Below are positions 1 to 8,901 of a DNA stretch of 16,145 nt, in pieces. Each line of letters begins with the position of its first letter. The stretch's first letter is position 1. Below the pieces are notes generated by a model that was given only the letters and a program-made list of their open reading frames with translations, did no database searches and was not told the origin of the DNA. Made by a program: the position numbers and the translations under genes. The DNA is from Flammeovirgaceae bacterium (GTDB taxonomy: Bacteria; Bacteroidota; Bacteroidia; Cytophagales; Cyclobacteriaceae): the NCBI GenBank assembly GCA_016709845.1, contig JADJMA010000003.1, forward strand, positions 1 to 16,145, given 5' to 3'.

Positions 1-746
1 GATGCAAATTGTGGCAACTTTACTTTATTGATTGCATCCGGATTTATCATTATTAATTATTTTGTGTTCACCAGTCATGATATTCAATTTGAAACTGCGG
101 ATAATACGCTCGGAGATAACTTCTGCCTGATGGCGGAGCCAGGTAACGGCTTAACCGCTATTCGGAATTGGCTTGTTAATCCGATTATGGTGCAGGAGCG
201 AAGGGTGCGCATAAAAGGTGAAGGTTTTTTTGATGTAGAGCGAAATCCACAAAAAACTTTTGTTATTGAGATTAATAAGGCTACGGTGGAAGTACTGGGC
301 ACTCCATTTTAATGACTGAAAGCATAAAACAGAAAATCTGGAAGTGGTTGTAAAAACCGGAATCAAAAACTATCAAACCTGAAAAGAATAGAAATATTAT
401 TTTAAAAGCCGGGGAGCGCGAGTTTATGAAAAAGGAAGCAAAAACCTCACCCCAAGTAACCAACACAGATCCTAATTTTCTTGCGTGAAAGACATCAAAA
501 TTATATTTGAGGAAAGTGATTTGCGTTCGGTGGTGGAATCAATAAACCGGATATACGGATCGGATATTCGTATTGCGTCAGGTATCCGAATCGTGTGTGG
601 TAACCGTAACATTTGAGCAGCAAAAGTTTAGAATCAATTTTAAACGTTTTTAAAGATACGCTCAATCTGACTTACCCAGCAAGGATGGCGTAATTGAAAT
701 AACCCATGCGGGATGTTGGTTACTCAACGGATCAAAACGTGTTTAA
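1..746 (+). CDS. FecR-family anti-sigma factor, C-terminal part, frameshifted
   Basis: Partial at the left window edge. After a short hydrophobic stretch (about 28-75) comes a FecR domain, clearest at 200-310, with the family pattern GEGFFDVERNPQKTFVIE followed by VEVLGT. Reading across frames after 310 continues the FecR core (EVVVKTG, ILKAGER), then a DUF4974-type C-terminal domain (DLRSVVESINRIYG, then GVIEITHAGC near the end). The stop in the final frame is TAA at 744-746. Proteins of this family sit in the inner membrane and pass a signal from an outer-membrane receptor to an ECF sigma factor, which would lie upstream outside the window. At least five frame changes are needed, so no single open frame covers it; I read these as sequence errors. 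The receptor gene follows directly, which fits the usual sigma/FecR/receptor order. Confidence 0.8.
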
Positions 747-3379
747 AATAGTTATCGAAACATTTCAAACCGTGACGGCATGTTGTAAGAATACAGGCCT
801 AACTATTAGTATCTATTTTTTCTGTGTCATCACCGCAGGCGCACAAACTATTCCTAATCAAAAAATTTCTATTGACGTTAAAGATGTTTCCTTAGCCGAA
901 GTACTGAATGAAATTTCATTAAAAGCAGCCTTCGCTTTTCTTATAATCCAAAACGAATGGAGGCGGAGCGTCCGGGGTAAGCTATCAGGCTATTTAATAA
1001 AATCGGTATCAGAAATTTTGACTGATCTTGCCGGTCGGTATGAATTTCAATATTCTATTGTTGAAGCCAGGTTGCTTAAGCGCATGGCAAACCAGAAGAA
1101 AACATGCCCAATTTGCCACACTAAGTGGCCACATTAAAGATGCAGCCAATGGCGAGGCGTTGATTGGGGCAACCATTTCATTCAGGAATTAAAAGTAGGC
1201 ACGGCAGCCAACACCTATGGTTTTTTTTCAATCACGCTGCCAGTAGGATCGTATGAAGTCATTGCCTCCTTTATTGGTTATAAACCGATTAGCAAAACCA
1301 TTTCACTTGAGGTTTCTGCTATGGAAAATATAATGCTTACAGAAGTACCGCCCTTACTTGACGAAATAATTGTTACGCCTACAGAGGACGTGGCAGAAGA
1401 AGTACAGGTGAACAAATTAAATGTGCAACCCGGACCGTGGAGGAAAGGCCTGCCTTATTTGGTGAAGTGGATGTGGTGAAATCTCTGGAGTCTGTTCCTG
1501 GTTCAAACTTCATTCTGATGGATCAACATTTTATTATGTACGGGGCGGTCAGCGCGATCAAAATCTTGTACTCATCGATGATTCACCGATCTACAACCCA
1601 AGTCATTTGCTGGGTCTGTTTTCAACCATTATCCCGGATGCGGTTACCGATATTAATATTTATAAGGGTGATATTCCAGCATCGATGGGAGTCGATTATC
1701 CTCAACCTTAGATATTCATACCAAGAAGGGCAATGATCAGTTCACCCAGGTTTGGGGTAACGTGGGTCTCATCTCTACCAAGTTAGGCGTAGAGGGACCA
1801 ATCAAAAAAAATACAAGTTCATTTTTAATCTCCGGGAGATTTTCGCGACTGCAGTGGCTCTTTCAGGCACAAGATCCTTCCATTAATAAGTTCAACTTTT
1901 ACGACTTAACCGGTAAAATGAATTTCAAACTAAACCCAACCAACAGAATTTTCTTTTCCTTTTACACAGGCAGCGATAATTTTTTAGTGGAAATAATGGA
2001 ATCAATTGGTCGAACTCGCGCAGGCACATTTCGCTGGAATAGTATTTTGACCAGCAAATTATTTCTAAACACCACACTATCGACCAGTGGCTATGATTAT
2101 AATCTGTATACAGATGTTTCGAGGGACGAGCGTTGAATTTCGCACATCTCTAATGTAAACCTGAAGTCTGATTTTAGTTTTTCTTAAAACCACAAAAATG
2201 AAATTACGTTTGGCGTTGGATTGAACGGATATAAATTTAATCCTGGCAACCTTCAAAGCGGATCGGCTAACCAGAAAACTTCCAACACCTCTGTGCGTAA
2301 CTCCCCGGAATTTGTTCTCTATGGAAATCAGGAAATCAAAGTAAACAAACTTGGGGCTTAAATTATGGAATGCGTTTCTCTGCGGACCAATACCGGTGAA
2401 GCTTTTGAATATATTTTGATGATAGCGGAAATCCTGTTGACACATTAAATTATCAATCAGGCGAATCGTACGTCACTTTTGCAAATTTAGAACCAAGGGT
2501 AACCGTTCAATATTTATTAAACGAGCATGCCGCGCTTAAAGCAAGTTATATGCGCAATGTTCAGAACCTTCACCTGATCAGCAATTCCATCAGTCCGTTT
2601 ACTTCACTCGATGTTTGGTTGCCGAGTAGTTACAACATACGGCCGCAACGTGGGATCAATTGACTTTGAAGCTATCACGATCTACATGCCCAAACAGGCA
2701 TTTCGTGGGTACTGGAAACATTTTATAAAAAGATGTATAACCAAATCGACTATGCAAATCATGCCGAATTACTGTTGAATCCGCTGCTTGAAAATCAACT
2801 TCGTTTTGGCGAAGGCCACTCGTACGGATTTGAATTTCAGGCAAAAAAGAACAGGGCCGCCTACGCGGAATGGCAGGCTACTCATACGCACGAGCTAAAA
2901 GAAAATTTGAAGATTTAAATAATGGAAAGACGTTCAATGCCTTGGGCGATAGACCCAATCAAATTAACGTAATGCTTTCGTACGATATAAACTTACGTTG
3001 GATGGTTGGTTTGAATTGGAATTATTTAACAGGAGCCCCCTTCTCTTCACCGGTTAGTTTTTATACGTACAACGATTTGGAAACTCCCATCTATGGGCAA
3101 AAGAATAATGACCGGCTACCCAACTACCATCGGCTGGATGCCTCGGCCACATGGAAACTTAATAAGAACGTTGCGAAAAAATATAAGCACAGCTTAACAT
3201 CCTCCATTTGCAATTTGTATGGCCGTAAGAATCCGGTGTTTATAAATTACAATAAAACCGAATTGGGCTATCGCGATTTTAAAGTTCCCTCAAATGTTTT
3301 GGAAAATGACCGGACCATTTCTCAATTCTTTCTCTTTCAATTTACACCTTCTGTTTCCTATATTTTTAAATGGCGATGA
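706..3379 (+). CDS. TonB-dependent outer-membrane receptor, FecA-type with STN domain, frameshifted
   Basis: Reconstructed across frames this is about 890 residues, a normal size for the family. In order: a signal-peptide-like stretch (about 785-850), an STN domain (850-1080; ISIDVKDVSLAEVLNEIS), a carboxypeptidase-regulatory-like repeat (1125-1330; GHIKDAANGEALIGATISF), a plug domain (1430-1720; SLESVPGS, DDSPIYNPSHLLGLFS, VTDINIYKGDIPASMG), then a beta-barrel to the C-terminus ending FTPSVSYIFKWR at 3379. The STN domain marks receptors that signal to a FecR protein, matching the gene before it. The substrate cannot be told from sequence; iron chelates are only one option. The start is uncertain: ATG at 706 would overlap fecR by 41 bases, and in-frame GTG codons at 739 or 772 are alternatives. 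Frame changes occur near 1100, 1190, 1430, 1520-1560, 1700, 2135, 2190, 2300, 2360, 2650 and 2900. Confidence 0.9.
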
Positions 3380-4166
3380 AGTTTAGATACGGCATTTTAT
3401 TACTCTTAACCATTTTGTTAGCCTGCGAAGAGGCGATTGATAAATCTGTATTATCACAAAACGAAAATTTATTAGCGGTTGAAGGGGTACTGACCAATGA
3501 AAACAAAAGCCACTCGATTACACTCTCTTCCCCTATCAATCATTGAACGGACAAGTTGCACCGGCCAGCGGGGCCTTGGTTCAAATTACAGAGGGCACCA
3601 CTACCTACCCGCTAACCGAAACACCTGCTGGTTCTGGAATTTACAAAACCCCCGTCTTCAGAGCAGTATTTGATGCGGTTTATATCTTGCATATTCTACA
3701 TCAGGGTAAAGAATATTTTGCGCAAGACAGCTCCGTTCCTGTTGAACCATTGACAGCGATAGAATATCGAAAGTAAATGACCAATATCAACTTGTATTAA
3801 ACACCACCGGGTCCAGTGCCAACTATGTTGATCATTCCATTGACTGGAAAATACCACGGCATGTTCCGGTAGTGCCTGTGAAGGGCGAATTGTATTTTAT
3901 GATTTAAAAACGATTGATGTAAACGAGATCTATAAACCAGCTAAAGAAGACTTTTTATTTCCTGTAAACGCAACTATAATCCGGAGAAAATATTCAGTTA
4001 GTCCGGCTATCGTACTTTCCTGCGTTCTGTGTTGTCTGAAACGGAATGGCGGGGTGGTGTTTTTGATGTAGAACGTTCCAATACGATAACCAATTTGAGT
4101 GTCGGGGCTATCGGTTTTTTTGCTGTTACTACAGTTGTTTCTGATACCACTGTAGTGGTAGAATAA
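3376..4166 (+). CDS. DUF4249 family lipoprotein, frameshifted
   Basis: The ATG at 3376 overlaps the receptor stop (ATGA, 3376-3379), so the two are probably translationally coupled. The N-terminus MKFRYGILLLLTILLACEE is a lipoprotein signal with lipobox Cys at residue 17. The sequence then follows the DUF4249 pattern: an early strand (LLAVEGVLTNE, SHSITLSSPY), a Gly/Ala-rich beta segment (GALVQITEG), VYILHILHQGKEYFA, and the end pattern GAIGFFAV before the stop at 4164-4166. Three or more single-base losses break the frame, near 3530 in a C run, near 3773 and around 3870-4010. DUF4249 lipoproteins commonly sit beside STN-type TonB receptors in Bacteroidota and may act as surface partners of the receptor, but no biochemical role is established to my knowledge. 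About 263 residues when joined. Confidence 0.8.
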
Positions 4167-4180
4167 CTTTACTTAAAATT

Positions 4181-4214
4181 CTTTTATCCCAAAAACGGCC
4201 CTTTTATCCCAAAA
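4181..4214. repeat. Tandem direct repeat, 14-base unit, 20-base period
   Basis: The unit CTTTTATCCCAAAA occurs at 4181-4194 and again exactly at 4201-4214, in the gap between the DUF4249 gene and the next lipoprotein. A 20-base spacing is two helical turns, so both copies face the same side of the DNA, as expected of paired protein-binding sites. The function is inferred only. Confidence 0.55.
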
Positions 4215-4230
4215 GCCAACATTTTTAAAC

Positions 4231-4248
4231 AGATAAAATATTTTATCT
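4231..4248. promoter_or_regulatory. Perfect 18-base A/T palindrome, possible operator
   Basis: AGATAAAATATTTTATCT reads the same on both strands. It lies 17 bases after the second 14-base direct repeat and about 100 bases before the ATG at 4352. It has no G/C-rich stem and no following T run of its own, so a dimeric repressor or activator site is more likely than a terminator. No cognate regulator can be named. Confidence 0.45.
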
Positions 4249-4314
4249 CTCGCATAAGGGTAAGTACTCCTGTTCGGGTTTTTAGTAGTGAAGGGAAAGT
4301 TCTAAGACGGCCCC

Positions 4315-4343
4315 AAACTAAAACTGAATTAAAAACTAAAACT
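4315..4343 (+). repeat. A-rich leader with duplicated 11-mer
   Basis: AAACTAAAACT appears at 4315-4325 and 4333-4343, just before the lipoprotein start at 4352. There is no Shine-Dalgarno-like motif; A-rich leaders are usual in Bacteroidota. It may simply be low-complexity 5' leader sequence. Confidence 0.35.
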
Positions 4344-4351
4344 TTAAAATC

Positions 4352-5471
4352 ATGAAGACCACAAAAATCATCACCGGTTTATTTCTTGCTGGTTTGTTTT
4401 CGTTCGCGTTAAGCTCGTGCGAAAACAATGAAACCGTTCAACCGCAGCAAGATTTGTTGCCACAAAACTTTAGTGTGGATATCCCCGCATCGCTGAGTAA
4501 TAAAAACAGCGTAAGCGTGGAAGAATCTCAGGCAGAATTAAAGAAGACACGTTGCAGGGTAACGACATCTATCTACACCTCACGTTTATTGCGGTAGGTG
4601 AAGGAGCTGCAAAATCGTAGAGGAGTTTATCGATGGAATCGAAAGTATAAAATTGATCGGATTCAGTCACTCACCTATACCGGGGATGACGACAACCGCA
4701 CAAAAAATCTGATTGTGTTATCCGATGTTACGTATGAAGACAAGATGTGGGATTATCAACTCACTGTAACCGATGCAGAATCAGAAAATCAACCGGATGG
4801 TGGAAAAGCGTTAGCAAATATTCTGGAATAAGAACCGGGTTGTGAGTGGCATCGCGATAATCAAACCTTATAATTGCGATCGCACACATAACAATAATGT
4901 AAAGGATGCGGTATTTAGAATTGATTATACTGAGGCAAGTACACTTGGCTATGATGCACAGATGGAGGTATCCATTTCCGGACTACCGTTAGCGAATCCT
5001 TTGGAAGATCCATTCTCGGTAAGCACGCTTAAAATGTTTGCGGGTAAGAAAGGCGATGTGGTCGATGTGTTTGGTAATACTGAATCATCCTAACGCCATA
5101 TTGTTTGCAGGCAATACAGGTTTCAACTGGGCTTTTGTCGCATCGGGTAGTGATTCAAAAACATGGGTGTTGCTGAGGTTGGCTTACTACCCAGCGAGCT
5201 TGATGAAACGGATCGAGTAGTATTGTTAAAGATTATTCTATAAAGAATGTTTTACAAACGAGATTACTTCAGTTTGGCCTGGCATCGATCAGAATTTGTT
5301 GGCAGCCTATTTGACAAACACGGCAGCCCCGGTTATTTTGATGGAAAGAAAGGATTTATTGCAGGCGGTGTATCTCCGGGTGCAGATTGGGATGTGTTTG
5401 CCGGCAGGTTAAATGGACTAACTCCATTTAATCCGAAAGACATTAGCGAGCTTGTTGTTGCCTTCAAATAA
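4352..5471 (+). CDS. Unrecognised lipoprotein, frameshifted
   Basis: I do not recognise a family. The N-terminus MKTTKIITGLFLAGLFSFAL followed by SSCENNE is a clear lipoprotein signal, with lipobox Cys at residue 23. Joined across frames the protein is about 370 residues. Visible segments are an early strand after 4555 (DIYLHLTFIAVGEGAAKIVE), VIVLSDVTYEDKMWDYQLTV-like text around 4700-4780, VSGIAIIKPYNCDRTHNNN (4840-4900), DAVFRIDYTEAS, a YDAQMEVSISGLPLANP stretch, GVSPGADWDVFAG near 5370-5410, and the end ISELVVAFK at 5471. The composition, with alternating hydrophobic strands, many Asp/Asn/Gly and few Cys, suggests a beta-rich exported domain. Frame changes occur near 4545, 4660, 4830, 5085, 5165 and 5250. 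It appears to be transcribed alone, between a patterned upstream region and a strong terminator. Confidence 0.65.
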
Positions 5472-5497
5472 AAATTGCTTCGGATAATAATTTTAAG

Positions 5498-5524
5498 ACC
5501 TCTGGCGAAAGCCAGAGGTTTTTG
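5498..5524 (+). terminator. Rho-independent terminator
   Basis: A perfect 9-base stem, ACCTCTGGC (5498-5506) with GCCAGAGGT (5511-5519), is closed by a GAAA tetraloop (5507-5510) and followed by TTTTTG. It lies 26 bases after the lipoprotein stop and is the clearest terminator in the window. Confidence 0.9.
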
Positions 5525-5533
5525 TTTCTTTGC
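5521..5533 (+). promoter_or_regulatory. Possible -7 element of the FKBP gene
   Basis: TTTCTTTGCAC lies about 21 bases before the ATG at 5554 and resembles the TTTG half of the Bacteroidota -7 box (TAnnTTTG). No convincing TTG element lies 19-21 bases upstream because that space is the terminator hairpin, so this is weak. Confidence 0.25.
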
Positions 5534-5553
5534 ACAAATTTTTACCAGATTAT

Positions 5554-6287
5554 ATGAAATCATTCATCTTAGTAGCTTTTTTATTCATGAGTACAGCCCT
5601 TATTGGTCAATCTAAAAAGAACTTGCCGCAGAAGTAGCAAAGTTAAAAGCAGAAATTGCTGAGCTAAACAAGCCGAAAGTGCCCAACCTCGATAATGAAA
5701 ATAAGCGTGCCAGCTATGGCTTAGGTGTGTTGGTTGCTTCCAACGTAAGAAGTCAAGGCGGTGATTCACTCGATTTAGAATCTCTTTACTTTGGAATACA
5801 GGATGTATTTACTAAAAAGGATTTGCAGATAGATCAACAAGAATGCTCTATGATTGTGCAAACCTACATGCAGGAGGCCATGGAGAAAAAAGTAGTCGCT
5901 ATGAAAGCCGAAGAGGAGGCATTTCTAAGTGCCAATAAACTGAAGCCTGGGGTTAAGGAAACTGCTTCCGGACTTCAGTATCAGATTATCACCGCGGGTA
6001 CAGGAAAAACTCCTACGGCCGCAGACGAAGTGACGGTTCATTATGAAGGAAAATTGATAGGGGCCACAGAACCCTTTGACAGTTCTATTAAACGTGGGGA
6101 GCCCGCAACCTTTGGTGTGGGTCAGGTTATTGCCGGCTGGACAGAAGCGCTTCAACTTATGAAGGAGGGGGACAAATGGATGTTATTTATTCCGTCTGAG
6201 TTGGGCTATGGCGAACGTGGAGCCGGTGGTCAAATACCGCCTTATGCAACGTTAATATTTGAAGTGGAGCTAATTAAAGTTAATTAA
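5554..6287 (+). CDS. FKBP-type peptidyl-prolyl cis-trans isomerase, secreted (Mip/FkpA-like)
   Basis: Starts at ATG 5554 with the signal peptide MKSFILVAFLFMSTALIGQS. A one-base loss near 5618, in AAAAAG, breaks the frame, after which the main frame runs to 6287. Next come a short charged coiled coil (LAAEVAKLKAEIAELNK), an FKBP_N-type helical dimerisation region (about residues 45-125; RASYGLGVLVASNV, IDQQECSMIVQTYMQEAM), and a C-terminal FKBP domain (from ASGLQYQIITAGTG to FEVELIKVN). The FKBP fold signatures are VTVHYEGKLIG, FDSS, VIAGWTEALQLMKEGDKW, and LGYGERGAGGQIPP. The protein would catalyse proline isomerisation during folding of exported proteins in the periplasm. At about 244 residues it matches Mip/FkpA/FklB proteins. 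It is convergent with the MDR gene, with 4 bases between stops. Confidence 0.92.
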
Positions 6288-6291
6288 AAGC

Positions 6292-7269
6292 TTAGCTGGC
6301 AATTTGAACAATTGCTTTTCCAGTAATTTTTCTATCCATTAAATCTTGAAGTGCCTGAGGAGCTTGTTCAAGCGAATATATTTTATGGATGTGCTGATTG
6401 ATTTTGCCTTCTTTAATCCAGGTAGTTAGTTGCGAAAAGTTTTGAGCGCTCTTTTCAGGTTCACGCTCCGCAAAGCTTCCCCAAAAAACGCCAACAATAG
6501 ATGCTCCTTTTAGCAAGGGTAAGTTGGCGGGGAAGGAAGGGATATTGCCAGACGCAAATCCCACTACCAGGTATCGGCCTTTCCAGGCCATAGAGCGCAG
6601 AGCTTGTTCTGCTAACGATCCACCTACCGGGTCGTACACAACGTCAACGCCACGCTCAGCTGTAATTTCTTTTATTCGCGTTCTTAAATCCTCCGTTGAG
6701 TAATTGATTAGGTGGTGAGCTCCCATTTTTTTACACACTTCGAGTTTATCATGGCTCGATGCGCCAGCAATAATGGTAGCTCCCATAATTTTGCCTAATT
6801 GAACGGCTGCCAGCCCCACACCGCCACCGGCTCCCAAAACCAATAAAGTTTCTCCTAATTTAATTTGCGCACGATCCTTCAACGCGTGGTACGAAGTGCC
6901 ATAGGTATAAAGTGTTCCGCTCCCTCTATGAAATTTAGTCCTTGAGGCAGAGTAAATACCCGCGAAGCTTTTACACTTACAAATTCTGCAAGGCCACCCC
7001 AACCACATAATGCGATGACTGAATCGCCAACCTTTAGGTGACTTACATTTTTTCCAAGAGCGTGAATAATTCCAGCAACCTCGCCCCCGGGAAAAAGGAA
7101 GTGGAGGTTTGAATTGATATTTGTTTTGAATGATCAGTACATCGGGAAAGTTGATGCCTACTGCTTTTACCTGAATCAATACTTCGCTATCGGCAAGAGT
7201 TGGAATAGATACTTCTGAAAACGCTAACGTATCCGGAAGACCATAATTCTTACACAGAACAGCTTTCAT
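6292..7269 (-). CDS. NADPH:quinone oxidoreductase-like MDR enzyme with an out-of-frame middle
   Basis: Zinc-independent medium-chain dehydrogenase/reductase, about 325 residues. The N-terminal GroES-like part (MKAVLCKNYG, VLIQVKAVGINFPDVLIIQ) and the Rossmann part (GTSYHALKDRAQIKLGETLL, then the NADPH-binding VLGAGGGVGLAAVQLGK) are clear, as are VVYDPVGGSLAEQALR and the C-terminus ITGKAIVQIAS. The frame is open from end to end, yet roughly 6918-7092 translates to nonsense in that frame. Shifting one base there gives EVAGIIHALGKNV, GDSVIALCGWGGLAEFV and FTLPQGLNF, which is ordinary family sequence. An extra T in the coding-strand T run (7092-7096) and a lost base near 6918 compensate for each other. 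The start is ATG at 7269; a TTG just upstream (7272) is less likely. It sits 24 bases after the receiver gene, perhaps one transcript. Confidence 0.88.
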   Translation of the reverse strand: MKAVLCKNYGLPDTLAFSEVSIPTLADSEVLIQVKAVGINFPDVLIIQNKYQFKPPLPFSRGRGCWNYSRSWKKCKSPKGWRFSHRIMWLGWPCRICKCKSFAGIYSASRTKFHRGSGTLYTYGTSYHALKDRAQIKLGETLLVLGAGGGVGLAAVQLGKIMGATIIAGASSHDKLEVCKKMGAHHLINYSTEDLRTRIKEITAERGVDVVYDPVGGSLAEQALRSMAWKGRYLVVGFASGNIPSFPANLPLLKGASIVGVFWGSFAEREPEKSAQNFSQLTTWIKEGKINQHIHKIYSLEQAPQALQDLMDRKITGKAIVQIAS

Positions 7270-7293
7270 CAAGGATGAATAGGTGGAGATTAT

Positions 7294-7707
7294 TTACCAA
7301 AGAGTTTTTTTTAGCAGACCCTTGCTTTCTGGTTTTGAATTTAATTTATCAAGCGCTGTACGCAGATGTACTAAAAAAGCATCGTCCTTTATAAGATAAT
7401 CGATCACTTTTAACTTTTTCGTTTTAGATCGAATAATTTCTTCATCAACCGCTGTAATGTAAATGACCGGAACTTTTGAGTTTTTCTTTCGGATCGCTTG
7501 GAGGTACTCAAGACCCGTTTGATCCGGATCGTTTAAAAATATGTGATCGAGTATGATCAGGTAAGGCTGAGTCTGATCGAGAGCTTTTAAGGCTTCGCTA
7601 CCGGTTTGAAATATCTGAGTTTGATATTCATCCATTTGGCGGAAGTGCCCATTCATAAATTTCAGATAGACGGGATCGTCATCAATAATAAAGACCAACT
7701 TTTTCAT
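7294..7707 (-). CDS. Stand-alone response-regulator receiver (REC) protein
   Basis: 137 residues and one of the few intact genes in the window. It is a single CheY-like REC domain with no output domain. It shows the acidic triad DDD at residues 9-11 (FIIDDDPVYL), the phosphoacceptor Asp in LIILDH near residue 54, the Thr/Ala switch in YITA near 85, and the conserved Lys in DYLIKDD near 106. The short basic tail (ESKGLLKKTLW) carries no recognisable effector. Such single-domain regulators relay phosphate or bind partner proteins; the partner kinase is not evident here and the kinase at the right edge has its own regulator. The MDR gene follows after 24 bases on the same strand. Confidence 0.92.
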   Translation of the reverse strand: MKKLVFIIDDDPVYLKFMNGHFRQMDEYQTQIFQTGSEALKALDQTQPYLIILDHIFLNDPDQTGLEYLQAIRKKNSKVPVIYITAVDEEIIRSKTKKLKVIDYLIKDDAFLVHLRTALDKLNSKPESKGLLKKTLW

Positions 7708-7921
7708 TTAACAAATATTACCTTTTTGATCAGAAACTCTAAACAAAGAGAGACAAAATAATGGAATAGGGTATTATAAATACACCTCGATTGCTGGAGA
7801 GGAGATATTGAAAACTTGCGGAGAGTGTTATTTTATTATAGTTAAATAGTTCGACTAAGGAAAAAACATTTCTTGTAAATCTGGATGGGTTAATTCGACT
7901 AAATAGATTCTTAATCCCAGT
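7708..7921. other. Intergenic gap
   Basis: 214 bases, A/T-rich, between the receiver gene start and the TonB gene stop, both on the minus strand. It should hold the receiver-gene promoter, but I find no clean TTG/TAnnTTTG pair. The 9-mer TTCGACTAA occurs twice (7850-7858 and 7894-7902). No gene or RNA seen. Confidence 0.4.
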
Positions 7922-8612
7922 TCACTCCGCCAGTTTGAAAATAATGGGCAGCACCATGCGCTGCTTTACAGACTTGCCGCGCTGACGGCCCGGATTCCAG
8001 GGTGGTGAGTTTTGAATAATACGAACCGCTTCCTCATCGCAGCCAGCACCAACTCCTTTAACTGCTTTTACATCTGTAATCTGGCCATCTTTACCAACCA
8101 CAAACTCTACATATACTCTTCCTTCAACACGCATCCTGCGAGCCATGGCCGGATATTTAATATTTTTCAGCCACGTATTTATAAAAAGCGGCCAGCCCTT
8201 CCTTTGGGGCTGCCGGGAACTCAACAATCGTAAAAATTTCCTCCACATTTTCCTCTACTACTTTAGGAGTTTCGATTACTTCTACTTGCTGAATTTTTGT
8301 GTCCTCGGTCACCTCAATGTCAAATACAAATTTGATTTCTTCTTTTATCTCCTGCTCATCGGGCACCTCGACAAGCCGGGGTTGTTGAATTACAATTTCA
8401 GGCGTAGGTGGAATTTCCGTAGCAGGCACATCCATCATCACTTCAAATGTATTCGTGTTGCGAGATATTAATTCAACAATGGGTGTATCATATTGCTTCC
8501 ATTCAAAAGCAAGTAAGATCAGGGACAGTGTTATAAATAGACTGATGCTAAAGAAGAAGTCTTTTTTATTATTCAGATCGGCTTGCGCAGTTTTTTTAAT
8601 TTCCAGTGCCAT
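7922..8612 (-). CDS. tonB: TonB energy transducer, one frameshift
   Basis: Starts at ATG 8612 and reconstructs to about 230 residues. Residues 1-20 are charged and cytoplasmic, then one membrane helix (about 21-38; FFFSISLFITLSLILLAFEW). A Pro/Glu/Val-rich periplasmic linker follows (PPTPEIVIQQPRLVEVPDEQ and acidic repeats). The TonB C-terminal domain is FYKYVAEN-IKYPAMARRMRVEGRVYVEFVV, then GKDGQITDVKAVKGVGAGCD and SPPWNPGRQRGKSVKQRMVL with IIFKLAE at the end. The frame breaks near 8170, where a run of five A where four are needed inserts one base. TonB with ExbB/ExbD passes proton-motive energy to outer-membrane receptors such as the one at 706-3379. No exbBD lies beside it here. A 124-base gap separates it from the small gene upstream. 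Confidence 0.92.
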
Positions 8613-8736
8613 ATCATCACTGATTTATTGTTCAATTTCCTGATATAAGATTAATTTTCTTTTACCAATAAATCCATGACATTAGTCAGTTAATGGCTTG
8701 AGAATTAGCAGATTTTGATGAGAGAAGGGTGGAGGC

Positions 8737-8898
8737 CTAGAGATTGGCGAGTAGAATGATAAGAAACGTCAAAATGAGTATAATGGCGAGCCATTTTATA
8801 ACGGGGGTATGCCCGGCAAACTCATAGGCACAAATAGGACAAACTTTACTTTTCGCATCTACTTCCATGGCGCACGAAGGACATTCTTTCGTTTTCAC
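8737..8898 (-). CDS. Small zinc-ribbon membrane protein, GTG start
   Basis: 53 residues, below usual gene-calling length. It begins with GTG at 8898 and reads VKTKECPSCAMEVDAKSKVC, then PICAYEFAGHTP, then one membrane helix (WLAIILILTFLIILLANL) up to TAG at 8737. Two CPxC knuckles 14 residues apart form a zinc-ribbon-like tetracysteine site at the N-terminus, followed by a C-terminal anchor. The internal ATG at residue 11 would drop the first knuckle, so the GTG start is preferred. The gene starts only 3 bases after the stop of the IF-2-N-like gene, so the two are probably one operon. Families of zinc-ribbon plus single-helix proteins exist, but no precise function can be given. Confidence 0.72.
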   Translation of the reverse strand: MKTKECPSCAMEVDAKSKVCPICAYEFAGHTPVIKWLAIILILTFLIILLANL

Positions 8899-8901
8899 AA
8901 A

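Noticed and set aside
4231..4248. 18-base palindrome as a terminator of the DUF4249 gene
   Set aside because: It is entirely A/T with one G/C pair per arm, has no loop and no T run; an operator is more plausible.
7711..7719. TAATATTTG before the receiver gene as a -7 promoter box
   Set aside because: It is only about 4 bases from the ATG and does not fit TAnnTTTG exactly.
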